Assembly: GCF_013266755.1 (NCBI RefSeq) | Contig: NZ_JABRWJ010000004.1 | Coordinates: 124,001 to 188,000, forward strand | DNA from: Pseudaquabacterium terrae | GTDB taxonomy: Bacteria; Pseudomonadota; Gammaproteobacteria; Burkholderiales; Burkholderiaceae_C | Direction: 5' to 3' | DNA length: 64,000 bases | Shown: positions 37,529 through 47,113 of the stretch, in pieces | Layout of the letters: every line of letters begins with the position of its first letter | Numbering within the stretch: the first letter of the stretch is position 1 | The notes under the pieces: generated by a model | Told to the model about the DNA's origin: nothing | The model's database searches: none | Seen by the model: only the letters and a program-made list of their open reading frames with translations | Translations under genes and position numbers: made by a program

Positions 37529-39061
37529 ATGAACGACTGGACCGCCGGATACGTTGCCGACATCGGCTACACCTTCGGCTACTACCCCGAGCTGAACCCG
37601 CTGCGCATGAAGCTCGCCTTCCTGCACGCCGGGCTGGTGTGCCCCGAAGTGGGCACCGCGTGCGAGCTGGGTTTCGGCCAGGGCATGAGCACCAACCTGC
37701 ACGCCGCGGCCACCACCGTGCAGTGGCACGGCACCGACTTCAACCCCGCACAGGCGGCGTTCGCGCAGGAGCTGGCTGCGGCCGGCGGCGCGGGCGCGCG
37801 GCTCTTCGACGAGTCGTTCGCCGAGTTCGCCAGCCGCACCGACCTGCCGGATTTCGACTTCATCGCGCTGCACGGCATCTGGAGCTGGATCAGCGACGAG
37901 AACCGCGCCTGCATCGTCGATTTCGTGCGCCGCAAGCTGAAGGTGGGCGGCGTGCTCTACGTCAGCTACAACACGCTGCCGGGCTGGGCCGCGTTCGCGC
38001 CGATGCGACACCTGCTGACGCAGCATGCCGAGATCATCGGCTCCGAAGGGCGCGGCATCGCCAGCCGCATCGACGGCGCGCTGGCCTTTGCCGAAAAGCT
38101 GCTCGAGCAGAAGCCGGGTTATGCCATCGCCAATCCGCACATCGGCGAGCGGCTGCAACAGCTGAAGGCCAAGCCCCGCCACTACCTGGCCCACGAGTAC
38201 TTCAATCGCGACTGGCACCCGATGCACTTCGCGACGATGGTCGACTGGCTCGCGCCCGCGAAGGTGAGCTATGCCTGTCCGGCGCATCTGATCGACCACG
38301 TGCCCGAGCTGCAGCTCACCGAGGGCCAGCAGGCCTTCCTGAAGGAGATCCCGGACTTCAACTTCCGCGAATCGGTGCGCGACTTCATGACCCACCAGCA
38401 GTTCCGCCGCGACTACTGGGTCAAGGGTCCGCGCATGCTGAGCGCGCTGGGGCGCACCGAGGCGCTGCGCTCGCAGCGGCTGATGCTGACCACGCACCGC
38501 CCGCACGTGACGCTCAAAGTGAGCGGCGCCCTCGGCGAGGCCCGGTTGAACGAAGCGCTGTATGGCCCGCTGCTGGACGCGATGGCGGAGCATCAGCCGC
38601 GGTCCGTGGCCGAGCTGGAGCGCCTGCCGCAGCTGAAGATGCCGTTCGCCGCGCTGATGCAATGCCTGGTCGTGCTGTGCGGCTCGGGCCATGTCTGGCC
38701 GGCGCAGACCGATGCGCAGGCCGATGCCGCGCGACCCGCCACCGACCGGCTGAACCAGGCGCTGCTGCGGCGCAGCCGCGACAACGGCGACATCGCTTTC
38801 CTGGCGAGCCCGGTGACCGGCGGTGGCGCTGCCGTCGCCCGCATCCCGCAGCTGTGCCTGCTGGCTCGGCAACAGGGCCTGAAGACCCCCGAGGAATGGG
38901 CGCGCTTCGCACTGGAGCTGATGCTGGCGTTGAATCAGCGCGTGGTGAAGGACGGCAAGACGCTGGACCGGCCGGAAGACACCTTCAACGAGCTGGTCGG
39001 CCAGGCCCGGATGTTCGCTGAGCAGGACCTGCCGACGCTGCAGGCGCTGCGGATCGCGTAG
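37529..39061 (+). CDS. class I SAM-dependent methyltransferase with regulatory domain
   Basis: A 510-residue protein. Residues ~1-230 hold the Rossmann SAM site (ACELGFGQGMSTN, motif I at ~49-61; HGTDFNP, FIALHGIWSWI, and the loop LKVGGVLYVSYNTLPGW). Residues ~240-510 correspond to the methyltransferase regulatory-domain helix-rich tail (VSYACPAHLIDHVPELQLTE, QFRRDYWVKGPRMLSALGR). The substrate is unknown; relatives sit in glycan or secondary-metabolite loci, or alone as here. The start is ATG 37529. It is divergent from DUF924. Confidence 0.9.
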   Translation: MNDWTAGYVADIGYTFGYYPELNPLRMKLAFLHAGLVCPEVGTACELGFGQGMSTNLHAAATTVQWHGTDFNPAQAAFAQELAAAGGAGARLFDESFAEFASRTDLPDFDFIALHGIWSWISDENRACIVDFVRRKLKVGGVLYVSYNTLPGWAAFAPMRHLLTQHAEIIGSEGRGIASRIDGALAFAEKLLEQKPGYAIANPHIGERLQQLKAKPRHYLAHEYFNRDWHPMHFATMVDWLAPAKVSYACPAHLIDHVPELQLTEGQQAFLKEIPDFNFRESVRDFMTHQQFRRDYWVKGPRMLSALGRTEALRSQRLMLTTHRPHVTLKVSGALGEARLNEALYGPLLDAMAEHQPRSVAELERLPQLKMPFAALMQCLVVLCGSGHVWPAQTDAQADAARPATDRLNQALLRRSRDNGDIAFLASPVTGGGAAVARIPQLCLLARQQGLKTPEEWARFALELMLALNQRVVKDGKTLDRPEDTFNELVGQARMFAEQDLPTLQALRIA

Positions 39062-39161
39062 CACAGTCGGCGTCGGGGTCGGTCGGCCGTGGTCCTCGGC
39101 CGGGCGGGACCCCTTCACGGCGATTGACGCCGTCGCGGTCGAGGCACGATTATTGGCCGCC

Positions 39162-42059
39162 ATGACGCTTGACTCCCCGCCCGTACTCGATCCCGAAGCC
39201 GGCGTCGCGCTGCTGCTGACCGACATCGTCGACAGCGCCGAAATCACGGCACGCCTCGGTGATGATGGTGCAGCCGCGCTGTGGGCCGCACACGACCGCG
39301 TCGCACGTGATCTGCTGCGTGAGTGGCGTGGCCGCGAGATCGACAAGAGCGACGGTTTTCTGATCCTGTTCGCCAGCGTTCGCGAAGCGCTCGGCTATGC
39401 CAATGCCTACCACGAGGCGCTGCTCCTTCTCGAGCCGCCGCTGACGGCACGGGCAGGCATTCACTATGGCCAGGTCCGCCTGCGCGAGAATCCGACGATC
39501 GACGTCGCGCTCGGCGCTAAACCGCTCGAGGTGGACGGCGCGATCAAGCCTGCTGCTGCGCGCATCATGTCCGCCGCGCGCCCCAGACAGACCTTGCTGT
39601 CGCACGCTGCCGGCGCAGCGCTGATGGCGTGCTGCGACCCCCGGCTCGTCTCGCACGGGCACTGGCGCTTCAAAGGGTTCGATGACGTCTTCGAGTTGTT
39701 CGAGGCTGCGCAAACAGGCGTTGCGGCCGAGCCGCCGCCCGACGGGGCAAAGGCATGGCGCGTGGTTCGTCGTGGAGAGGTGTGGGAACCGCTGCAAGCC
39801 GTGCCGCACAGCCTGCCGGCCGAGCGCGATCGATTCATTGGCCGGACAGGTGAGCTGGCAGGTCTGCGCCAGCGCCTTCGCGGCGGTGCGCGGCTGGTTT
39901 CGCTGCTCGGTCCCGGTGGTACAGGGAAGACGCGATTGGCGTTGCGTTTCGGGTGGGAGGCGCTTGGAGACCACCCCGACGGCGTCTGGTTCTGCGATCT
40001 GTCCGCAGCGCGGAGCACCGAAGGCATCGTGCACGCAATGGCGCAGGGACTGCGCCTGGCCCTGGCGGGCACCGACCCGCTGCGCCAAGTCGGGGACGCG
40101 ATCCGCGGACGGCCGCACTGCCTGGTGATCGTTGACAACTTCGAGCAGGTGGCCGAGCACGCGGCGGAAACGCTCGGATGTTGGCTCGAGCAGGCACCGA
40201 AAGCGGTGTTTTGCGTCACCACGCGCGAGCGGTTGGGCATCGTCGGCGAGCAGGCATTCGCAGTCCAACCGCTGTCCGTCGAGGAAGGCGTGGTGTTGCT
40301 GCGCGAGCGCGGAGCGGCGGCCGGTGCGCAGGCGTTCACCGCGGCGGACGAGGCCGCCTCGCCTGAACTCGTGCGCCTGCTCGACGGGCTGCCGCTGGCC
40401 ATCGAACTGGCCGCCTCACGGCTGCCAGTGCTTCCGCCCTCGCGCTTGCTGCCGCGCATGGGCGAACGCTTCAGGCTGCTGGTCAGCGCACGAGGTCGTC
40501 CAGATCGCCACGCCACCTTGCGCGCGACGCTCGACTGGTCCTGGGATCTGCTGGCAGAGGCCGAACGCATGGCGCTGGCGCAGCTCTCTGTCTTCGAGGG
40601 TGGGTTCACGCTCGAAGCTGCCGAGGTAGTCCTCGACCTGACCGGATGCGGCGGCACGCCCTGGGTCGTGGATGTGGTGCAGGCGTTGGTGCAGAAGTCG
40701 CTTGTGCGAGTGGTGGGCGAGGGGCGGTTCGACTTGCTACGGGCGGTGCAGGAGTACGCAGCCTGGCGCCTCGGATTGACCGATGCCGGCGTGGCGAGCA
40801 GGCTGCGGCATGCACGCCACTTCGGCGCATACGATGAGCGCCGCGCCTGCGCCGGACGGTGCGTCGAGCTCGAAAACCTGATCGCGGCGACTCGGCGGAT
40901 GATTTGTGTCGGCGAGGCGGCAGCGGCGGCGGCGGTCCTGCTTGCGGCCTGGGCTCCGCTCAAGCTGGTGGGCCCGTTCTCAGTGGCAGTCGGACTAGCC
41001 GCCGAGGTTCTCGCGACGCGGGGGATCACGGATGCCGAAAGCGGCGAAGTGCGTGGCGTCGCCGGCAGCGCGAAGTTGCTGCTCGGTGATGTCGAGGCGG
41101 CTCGCGGCGACCTCGAAGCCGCGCTTCGATTCGCGCCGGCGGGCAGCCTGGCGCATGCCCGTGCGGCCTGTGTCCTCGGCGAACTCGAGTCCAATGCCGG
41201 CCATGCGCGCCGCGCACAGGATCTGCTGTCGAGCGTCCTCGCCGTCGCGCGCGATCTTGGCGACGCAGGTCTGCAATGTCGGGCTATGAACGCGCTCGGC
41301 GGATTGGCACTCGAGCAGTCCAGGCTCGACGAGGCAATCCGGTTGTACGAGCAGGCGTTAGCGGTTGCGCGCGTCGCCAACGACCGGCGGTGGGAGGGCG
41401 GCGTACTTGGCAACCTCGGCGTCGTTCACGGCAGCCGCGGTGACCTTGTCGTTGCCCTTGAGTGCTTCGATCGGGCACTAGAGTGTGCCCGTGACTCTGG
41501 CGATCGTCGGTTCGAAGGCAACGCGCTGTGCAACCTGGGGCTGCTGCTGCTCGACCTCGGGCGAACCGACGATGCGAGGATCCGTTTGGAGGCGGCCCTG
41601 GGCTTGTCGCGCACCATGGGCCACGCGAGGCTCGAGGGCACGGTGCTCAGCAACCTGGGCCTGCTGGCCGACAGTGAGGAGCGCTTCGAGTCGGCCGTGT
41701 CTCACCATCGGGCGGCCGTCGAATGTGCTGTGCGCCAGACCGATCAGCGGTGTGAGAGGCGCTATCGGGTCTACCTCGGGCGCTCGCTCGCGCACTCAGG
41801 CCGGCTCGACGAGGCGCGTGCTTGCCTGCAGGCCGCACTGATGCCGGCGGACGAGTTGCCGGACCCGGTCGGTCATGCGCTGGCGATGTGTTCAATGGCT
41901 GAGGTCGAGCTGCGAGCCGGTAGGGTCGAAGCCGCGCAAGAACACCTCGCCACCGCGCGAGCACTCGGGCATGAAGCCGGTGCCGGCGACGGCAGCGAAC
42001 TCGGGCGCGACCTGCTCCGTCTCGAGACCTTGTTGCGCGAGGCGGTCAGCCCTGGTTGA
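39162..42059 (+). CDS. class III cyclase-like / AAA-type ATPase / TPR regulator
   Basis: A 965-residue multidomain protein. Residues 1-150: cyclase-homology domain with metal-type Asp21 (LLLTDIVDS) and Asp64 (DKSDGFLILF); the transition-state Asn position is Pro130 (IKPAAARIM), with Arg134 kept, so catalysis is doubtful. ~195-500: STAND/AfsR-like ATPase with P-loop LGPGGTGKTR at ~248-257, Walker B CLVIVDNFEQV and DGLPLAIELAASRLP. ~640-960: TPRs (AMNALGGLALEQSRLDEAIRLYEQAL and similar). No DNA-binding domain is apparent. Base composition is milder than neighbours. Its 3' end overlaps the convergent lipoprotein gene by 14 nt. Confidence 0.9.
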   Translation: MTLDSPPVLDPEAGVALLLTDIVDSAEITARLGDDGAAALWAAHDRVARDLLREWRGREIDKSDGFLILFASVREALGYANAYHEALLLLEPPLTARAGIHYGQVRLRENPTIDVALGAKPLEVDGAIKPAAARIMSAARPRQTLLSHAAGAALMACCDPRLVSHGHWRFKGFDDVFELFEAAQTGVAAEPPPDGAKAWRVVRRGEVWEPLQAVPHSLPAERDRFIGRTGELAGLRQRLRGGARLVSLLGPGGTGKTRLALRFGWEALGDHPDGVWFCDLSAARSTEGIVHAMAQGLRLALAGTDPLRQVGDAIRGRPHCLVIVDNFEQVAEHAAETLGCWLEQAPKAVFCVTTRERLGIVGEQAFAVQPLSVEEGVVLLRERGAAAGAQAFTAADEAASPELVRLLDGLPLAIELAASRLPVLPPSRLLPRMGERFRLLVSARGRPDRHATLRATLDWSWDLLAEAERMALAQLSVFEGGFTLEAAEVVLDLTGCGGTPWVVDVVQALVQKSLVRVVGEGRFDLLRAVQEYAAWRLGLTDAGVASRLRHARHFGAYDERRACAGRCVELENLIAATRRMICVGEAAAAAAVLLAAWAPLKLVGPFSVAVGLAAEVLATRGITDAESGEVRGVAGSAKLLLGDVEAARGDLEAALRFAPAGSLAHARAACVLGELESNAGHARRAQDLLSSVLAVARDLGDAGLQCRAMNALGGLALEQSRLDEAIRLYEQALAVARVANDRRWEGGVLGNLGVVHGSRGDLVVALECFDRALECARDSGDRRFEGNALCNLGLLLLDLGRTDDARIRLEAALGLSRTMGHARLEGTVLSNLGLLADSEERFESAVSHHRAAVECAVRQTDQRCERRYRVYLGRSLAHSGRLDEARACLQAALMPADELPDPVGHALAMCSMAEVELRAGRVEAAQEHLATARALGHEAGAGDGSELGRDLLRLETLLREAVSPG

Positions 42060-42609
42060 CGATGTATGGGTCGTCGGCCTTGCACTTGTACCTCGTGCCG
42101 TCCTTCACGTAGTACACATAGATGTCGTACGCATGCTGGGTGCGAGACGAGTTGTTCTTGGCCTTCCACGTGAAGCGGTGCTTCTTTCCATTGTGGTGGC
42201 CGTTGTTGTCGAAATCAGTGTTGTTCTTGATGTCGATGCCGTCCTTCGCCGTTGAGCTGCTCGTCGAATCGAACTCGTAGGTACCCGAGGCGTCTCTGAC
42301 CTGATTCAGGTACCAGATCACCTTGGTGTTCTTCCAGACGTTCACGTTCTCGTAGAGGTACGCGACCTCGCAGTTCTCGCCCCCCGTCTTGACGACAAGC
42401 GGTACCCAGCACTCCGGGTTGCCCTCCTCCTCCGGACAGGTGAGGTCATACGGGACATCGCCGATCCGGTAGAGCCTGATCTTGCCGGCGTCGCCGCTCC
42501 GAGCCGCGGCCGTGGCGGACGGCGCCACCGGGGTCGCGCAGCCCGCCAGCCACGCGATGAGCGCACAAGCCATCGCGGCTCGGCATGCAGATTTGACTCT
42601 GTCGTTCAT
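42046..42609 (-). CDS. unknown lipoprotein, Asn/Lys-rich, low GC
   Basis: A 187-residue protein with a lipoprotein signal (IAWLAGCATP, Cys24). The mature part has four further Cys residues (in LTCPEEEGNPECW, GGENCEV and YKCKADD), possibly two disulfides, and is rich in Asn, Lys, Tyr and Asp (KNNTDFDNNGHHNGKKH). It looks like a beta-rich small domain. Sampled 60-nt stretches are about 47-58% GC, against about 70% around. I recognise no family. It converges with and overlaps the cyclase-ATPase gene. Probably acquired by transfer; the role is unknown. Confidence 0.8.
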   Translation of the reverse strand: MNDRVKSACRAAMACALIAWLAGCATPVAPSATAAARSGDAGKIRLYRIGDVPYDLTCPEEEGNPECWVPLVVKTGGENCEVAYLYENVNVWKNTKVIWYLNQVRDASGTYEFDSTSSSTAKDGIDIKNNTDFDNNGHHNGKKHRFTWKAKNNSSRTQHAYDIYVYYVKDGTRYKCKADDPYIVNQG

Positions 42610-42792
42610 TGGTCCTCCTTCGTTCGGCCGGTGCCCCGATCCTGGCTTCGGCGACGCGGCCGGTTATAGCGCCGATCGTCATGCATCGGCATCCCCATTC
42701 GTCATGATGGCCCGCGTGCGGCAGTTCTGATCACAGGGTCGATCCTGACGGCCAAGCGACGGAAGTCAGCGTCAGCTGGAGCGCCTACTGCT

Positions 42793-44904
42793 TCAGCGCC
42801 CCAGCTGCCGCCACAGGAAAACGAACTCCAGCGCCAGCAGGTCGGCGCGCTGCGCGTTGTCGGCCGCACCGGCGTGGCCGCCTTCGATGTTCTCGTAGTA
42901 CAGCGGCGCGTGGCCCTGCTCGACCATGCGCGCGGCCATCTTGCGCGCGTGGCCCGGATGCACGCGGTCGTCGCGCGTCGAGGTGGTGAACAGCACCTTG
43001 GGCAGCTTCGCGCCGGCCTTGACGTTCTGGTACGGGCTGTACGGCGCGATCCAGGCCCACTCCTCGGGCTTGTCGGGGTTGCCGTATTCGGCCATCCACG
43101 AGGCGCCGGCCAGCAGCTTGTGATAACGCTGCATGTCCAGCAGCGGCACCTTGCAGACCACCGCGCCGAAGAGCTCGGGCCGCTGCAGCATCACCGCGCC
43201 GACCAGCAGCCCGCCATTGCTGCCGCCGAGCATGCCCAGGCGCCGCGCGCTGGTCACTTTGGTCGACGCGAGGTCCTCGGCGACTGCGGCGAAGTCGTCG
43301 TAGCTCTTCTGCTTGTGGGCCTTGATCGCAGCCTGATGCCAGGCCGGACCGTATTCGCCGCCGCCGCGGATATTGGCAATGACGAACACGCCACCCTTGG
43401 CGATCCAGGCGCTGCCATAGGTCGGCAGATAACGCGGCAGTTGAGCGATCTCGAAGCCACCGTAGCCGTACAGCAGCGTCGGGTTGTCGCCGTCGGCCGT
43501 CGCGCCCTTGGGCCAGACGACGAAGTAGGGCACGCGCGTGCCGTCCTTCGAGGTTGCGAAGCGCTGCTCGACGCGCGCGCCATCGGCGTCGAAGAAGGCC
43601 GGCAGCGCCTTGAGCGGCTGCAGCGCATCACGCGCGGTGTCGGCCAGGTGCAGCGTGTCGGGGGCGAGCAGGCTGCTGTGCGTCAGCCAGTAGGCCTCGG
43701 CCAACGGGTCCTGCGCGAGCCACGGGTCGTGCAGGCTGGCGAGCTGCAGCGTGCCGGGGGAGGGCGTCGTGATCTCGCGCCGCTGCCAGCCGTCGGCCGA
43801 CGGCCGCCAGGCTTCGAGCCGGCCGGCGACGTCTTCGAGCACGTTCAGCAGCAGCTGGCTGCGCGTCGTCGCGTAGCCGGCGAGCGAGCGTTTCGCGCTC
43901 GGCTCGAACAGCCGTTCCAGCGTCGCGGGGCCCTTCATCAGCGCGGCGAAGTCGCTGACCAGCAGCGCGCCGCGCGGATGGCCCTGCCAGTCGCTCTTCA
44001 GCTCGATCAGCACGCGCTCGCCCCACAGGCGCATGCGGGCGTCGCGCGGAATCGGAATCGCGCTCAGGCTGCCGTCGTCGTTCAGCAGCGAGCGGCGCTG
44101 GTCCCAGCGGCTGACGTAGCGTGTCAGCACCGTGCGTGCACGGCCGGTCGAGAAGTCGACCTCGACGTCCGATCCGACGTCATTCGGCTCGGCCTCGAAG
44201 ACCAGCGCGGCTTCAGCCAGCGGCTTGCCGCGCTGCCAGCGCTTGACCAAACGCGGGTAGCCGGAGCTCGTCAGCGAGCCGGGGCCGAAGTCGGTGGCGA
44301 CGAACAGCGTGTCGGGGCCGGCCCAGGCGACGTCGGACTTCGCTTCGGCCAAGCTGAAGCCGCCGGCGACGAAGCGGCGCTCGACGGTGTCGAACTCGCG
44401 CACGACCTTGGCATCGGCGCCGCCGCGCGACAGGCTGACCAGGCAGCGCTGGTAGCGCGGGCCCAGGCATTGCGCCGCGCCCCAGACCCAGTTCTCCTGC
44501 TCGGCCTTGGCCAGCGCATCGAGGTCGAGCACGGTGTCCCAGGCCGGCGCCGCCTTGCGGTATTCGGTGAGCGTCGTGCGGCGCCACAACCCGCGCGGAT
44601 GCGCGGCGTCGCGCCACAGGTTGTAGAGCCACTCGCCGTGGCGCGTGACTTGCGGAATGCGGGCGGTCGAATCGAGCACCGCGCGCAGCTGATCACGCGT
44701 CGCAGCGAAGCCCGGATGGGCTTCGAGCAGTGCGCGCGTCGCCTTGTTCTGGCCGCGCACCCAGTCGAGCGCGCGTTCGCCTTGGACCTCCTCGAGCCAC
44801 AGGTAGGGATCGGCGGACGGGCCCTGGGCGTGGGCCGTGCCGAGCGTGGCGCCGAGCAGCAGCGCGGCGGCGAGCGCCTTGATCGTCCGGGTCCGCTCGA
44901 TCAT
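42793..44904 (-). CDS. S9 prolyl oligopeptidase, exported (copy 2 of tandem pair)
   Basis: A 703-residue serine peptidase with a Sec signal (TLGTAHA, cleavage before QGPSADPYLWLEE). An N-terminal seven-bladed propeller region (~40-420) precedes the catalytic alpha/beta domain: Ser in MLGGSNGGLLVG, Asp in TSTRDDRVHPGHARKMAARM, His in YENIEGGHAG. It cleaves short peptides after Pro-like residues in the periplasm or outside. The ATG at 44904 overlaps the stop of copy 1 (ATGA), so the two are translationally linked. It differs from copy 1 mostly in the N-terminal half. Confidence 0.95.
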   Translation of the reverse strand: MIERTRTIKALAAALLLGATLGTAHAQGPSADPYLWLEEVQGERALDWVRGQNKATRALLEAHPGFAATRDQLRAVLDSTARIPQVTRHGEWLYNLWRDAAHPRGLWRRTTLTEYRKAAPAWDTVLDLDALAKAEQENWVWGAAQCLGPRYQRCLVSLSRGGADAKVVREFDTVERRFVAGGFSLAEAKSDVAWAGPDTLFVATDFGPGSLTSSGYPRLVKRWQRGKPLAEAALVFEAEPNDVGSDVEVDFSTGRARTVLTRYVSRWDQRRSLLNDDGSLSAIPIPRDARMRLWGERVLIELKSDWQGHPRGALLVSDFAALMKGPATLERLFEPSAKRSLAGYATTRSQLLLNVLEDVAGRLEAWRPSADGWQRREITTPSPGTLQLASLHDPWLAQDPLAEAYWLTHSSLLAPDTLHLADTARDALQPLKALPAFFDADGARVEQRFATSKDGTRVPYFVVWPKGATADGDNPTLLYGYGGFEIAQLPRYLPTYGSAWIAKGGVFVIANIRGGGEYGPAWHQAAIKAHKQKSYDDFAAVAEDLASTKVTSARRLGMLGGSNGGLLVGAVMLQRPELFGAVVCKVPLLDMQRYHKLLAGASWMAEYGNPDKPEEWAWIAPYSPYQNVKAGAKLPKVLFTTSTRDDRVHPGHARKMAARMVEQGHAPLYYENIEGGHAGAADNAQRADLLALEFVFLWRQLGR

Positions 44905-47027
44905 TGCGCCGGCGCCAGTTGCTGCCAGAGGAACGCGAACTCCAGCGCCATCAGGTCGGCCCGCTGCGCGTTGTCGGCAGCACCACCGTGGCCGCCTTCG
45001 ATGTTCTCGTAGTACAGCGGCGCATGGCCCTGCTCCAGCATGCGCGCGGCCATCTTGCGCGCGTGGCCGGGATGCACGCGGTCGTCGCGCGTCGAGGTCG
45101 TGAACAGCACCTTCGGCAGCTTCAAGCCCGGCCGGACGTTCTGGTACGGGCTGTACTTCGAGATGAACGCCCACTCGTCCGCCTTGTCCGGATTGCCGTA
45201 CTCGGCCATCCACGAGGCGCCCGCCAGCAGCTTGTGATAACGCTGCATGTCGAGCAGCGGCACCTGGCAGACGACGGCCTTGAACAGCTCCGGCCGCTGC
45301 AGCATCACCGCGCCGACCAGCAGGCCGCCGTTGCTGCCGCCTTCGATGCCCAGGTGCTGCGGGCTGGTGATCTTCTGCGCGATCAGGTCCTCGGCGACGG
45401 CGGCGAAGTCGTCGTAGCTCTTCTGCTTGTTGGCCTTGGTGGCCGCCTGGTGCCAGGCCGGGCCGTATTCGCCGCCACCGCGGATGTTGGCGACGACCAG
45501 CACGCCGCCTTGCGTGTACCAGGCGGTGCCGAAGCCTGCCGAGTACCACGGCTGCTGCGACACCTCGAAGCCGCCGTAGCCGTAGAGCAGCGTCGGGTTC
45601 CTGCCGTCGGGCTTCGCGCCCGGCGCCCAGACGACGAAGTAGGGCACGCGCGTACCGTCCTTCGACTTGGCAAAGCGCTGCTCGACGCGCACGCCCGTGG
45701 CATCGAAGAAGGCCGGCCGGGCCTTCAGCAGCTCACGCTGGTCGCTGCCGGTGCGCGCCAGCATCAACGAATCGGGCGTCAGGAAGTCCGTGTACGTCAC
45801 GAGGTAGGCCTCGGCCAGCGCATCGTCCTTCAGCAGCGGATCGTGCAGCGTGCTGGCGCCCAGCGTGCCGGGGAAGGGCGCCTGCACCTCGCGGCGCTGC
45901 CAGCGGCCATCGGCGCGCCGCCATTCCTCCAGCCGGCCGGCGACGTTGTCCAGCACGTTCAGCAGCAGCGTGCCGCGCGTCGTCGACAGCCCGGCGAGCG
46001 AGCGGGTGGCGGTGGGCGTGAACAGCGCCGTGAAGCGGCGCTCGCCCGCCAGGTAGGCCTTGGCGTCGGTGACCAGCAGCGACCCGCTCGGCCAGGTGGT
46101 GTCGCCGAGCTTCCAGTCGCTGCGCAGCTGGATCAGCAGCTGGTCGCGCCAGAACGTGAAGTCGCTGTCGCTCGGCCGCTCCAGCCGCGTCGTCCTGCCG
46201 TCGGCCAGCAGTGTCAATTCGGTGTTGTAGAAGTCGCTCGCGCGGCCGAACACGGTGCGCTCGAACCCCGGCGTGCGGTCGACGCTGGCGAAGGCGTAGA
46301 CATCCTTCGGCTGGGCCTCGAACACGGTGACGGCTTCGGCCAGCGGCTGGCCGCGCTTCCAGCGCTTGATGATGCGCGGGTAGCCGGAGTCGGTCATCGA
46401 GCCGGGGCCGAAGTCGGTGCCGACGTAGACCGTGTCGGCATCGAGCCATTCGAGCTGCGTCTTCGCCTCGGGCAGCTTGAAGCCGCCGTCGACGAAGCGC
46501 TTCGCGCGGGTGTCGAACTCGCGCGCGACCACCGCATCGGCGCCGCCGCGCGACAGGCGCACCAGGCAGCGCTGGTAGTCGGGTCCGAAGCAGTCGGCGC
46601 CGGACCAGACCCAGTTCTCGTTCTCGGCCTTGGCCAGCGCGTCGAGGTCGATCACCGTTTCCCAGGCCGGGTCGGGCTTGCGGTACTCGGCGAGCGTGGT
46701 GCGGCGCCACAGCCCGCGCTGGTGCGTCGCGTCGCGCCAGAAGTTGTACAGGTGCTCGCCGCGCCGGCTGACGTAGGGAATCTTCTCGCGCGAATCGAGG
46801 ATCGCGCGGAAGGTGTCGCGCATCGTGCCGAAGCGCGGAAAGGCCTGCAGCAGCGTGCGCGACTGCGCATTGCGCTCGCGCACCCAGGCCAGGGCCTTGT
46901 CGCCCTGCACGTCTTCGAGCCAGAGGTAGGGGTCTTCGGGGGTGGCTGGGGCGGTGGTGGCCATCGACAGGGAAGTGGCGCCGGCCAGCAGCAGCGCCGG
47001 CAGCAGGGTGCGGATGAGTCGGGGCAT
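44901..47027 (-). CDS. S9 prolyl oligopeptidase, exported (copy 1 of tandem pair)
   Basis: A 708-residue paralogue of the downstream gene, same order of domains and catalytic residues: IEGGSNGGLLVG (Ser), STRDDRVHPGHARKMAARM (Asp), YENIEGGHGG (His), and TPEDPYLWLEDVQGDKA after the signal peptide (residues ~1-24). The start at 47027 is supported by the signal sequence. A 7-bp hairpin (ACGGCCC/GGGCCGT, 47036-47054) lies just upstream of the ATG and includes the only SD-like GAGGG. Duplication followed by divergence is the likely origin. Confidence 0.95.
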   Translation of the reverse strand: MPRLIRTLLPALLLAGATSLSMATTAPATPEDPYLWLEDVQGDKALAWVRERNAQSRTLLQAFPRFGTMRDTFRAILDSREKIPYVSRRGEHLYNFWRDATHQRGLWRRTTLAEYRKPDPAWETVIDLDALAKAENENWVWSGADCFGPDYQRCLVRLSRGGADAVVAREFDTRAKRFVDGGFKLPEAKTQLEWLDADTVYVGTDFGPGSMTDSGYPRIIKRWKRGQPLAEAVTVFEAQPKDVYAFASVDRTPGFERTVFGRASDFYNTELTLLADGRTTRLERPSDSDFTFWRDQLLIQLRSDWKLGDTTWPSGSLLVTDAKAYLAGERRFTALFTPTATRSLAGLSTTRGTLLLNVLDNVAGRLEEWRRADGRWQRREVQAPFPGTLGASTLHDPLLKDDALAEAYLVTYTDFLTPDSLMLARTGSDQRELLKARPAFFDATGVRVEQRFAKSKDGTRVPYFVVWAPGAKPDGRNPTLLYGYGGFEVSQQPWYSAGFGTAWYTQGGVLVVANIRGGGEYGPAWHQAATKANKQKSYDDFAAVAEDLIAQKITSPQHLGIEGGSNGGLLVGAVMLQRPELFKAVVCQVPLLDMQRYHKLLAGASWMAEYGNPDKADEWAFISKYSPYQNVRPGLKLPKVLFTTSTRDDRVHPGHARKMAARMLEQGHAPLYYENIEGGHGGAADNAQRADLMALEFAFLWQQLAPAQ

Positions 47028-47035
47028 GAACGACA

Positions 47036-47054
47036 ACGGCCCTCGTGGGGCCGT
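47036..47054 (-). promoter_or_regulatory. leader hairpin at the first prolyl oligopeptidase gene
   Basis: Arms of 7 bp around a 5-nt loop end 8 nt before the start codon and include GAGGG, the best ribosome-binding candidate. Folding would hide that site; this is a structural reading only and could also be the tail of a terminator for yaeQ. Confidence 0.35.
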
Positions 47055-47113
47055 GGGGTGAATCAGCGGTGGCTGATGATAGGCGAGCGCGGGGCGCTTT
47101 CGCCTTGGGGAAT

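Noticed and set aside
36029-39346. 1105-residue minus-strand open frame
   Set aside because: Only its last 271 codons are the AraC regulator; the rest is antisense to the methyltransferase and cyclase genes.
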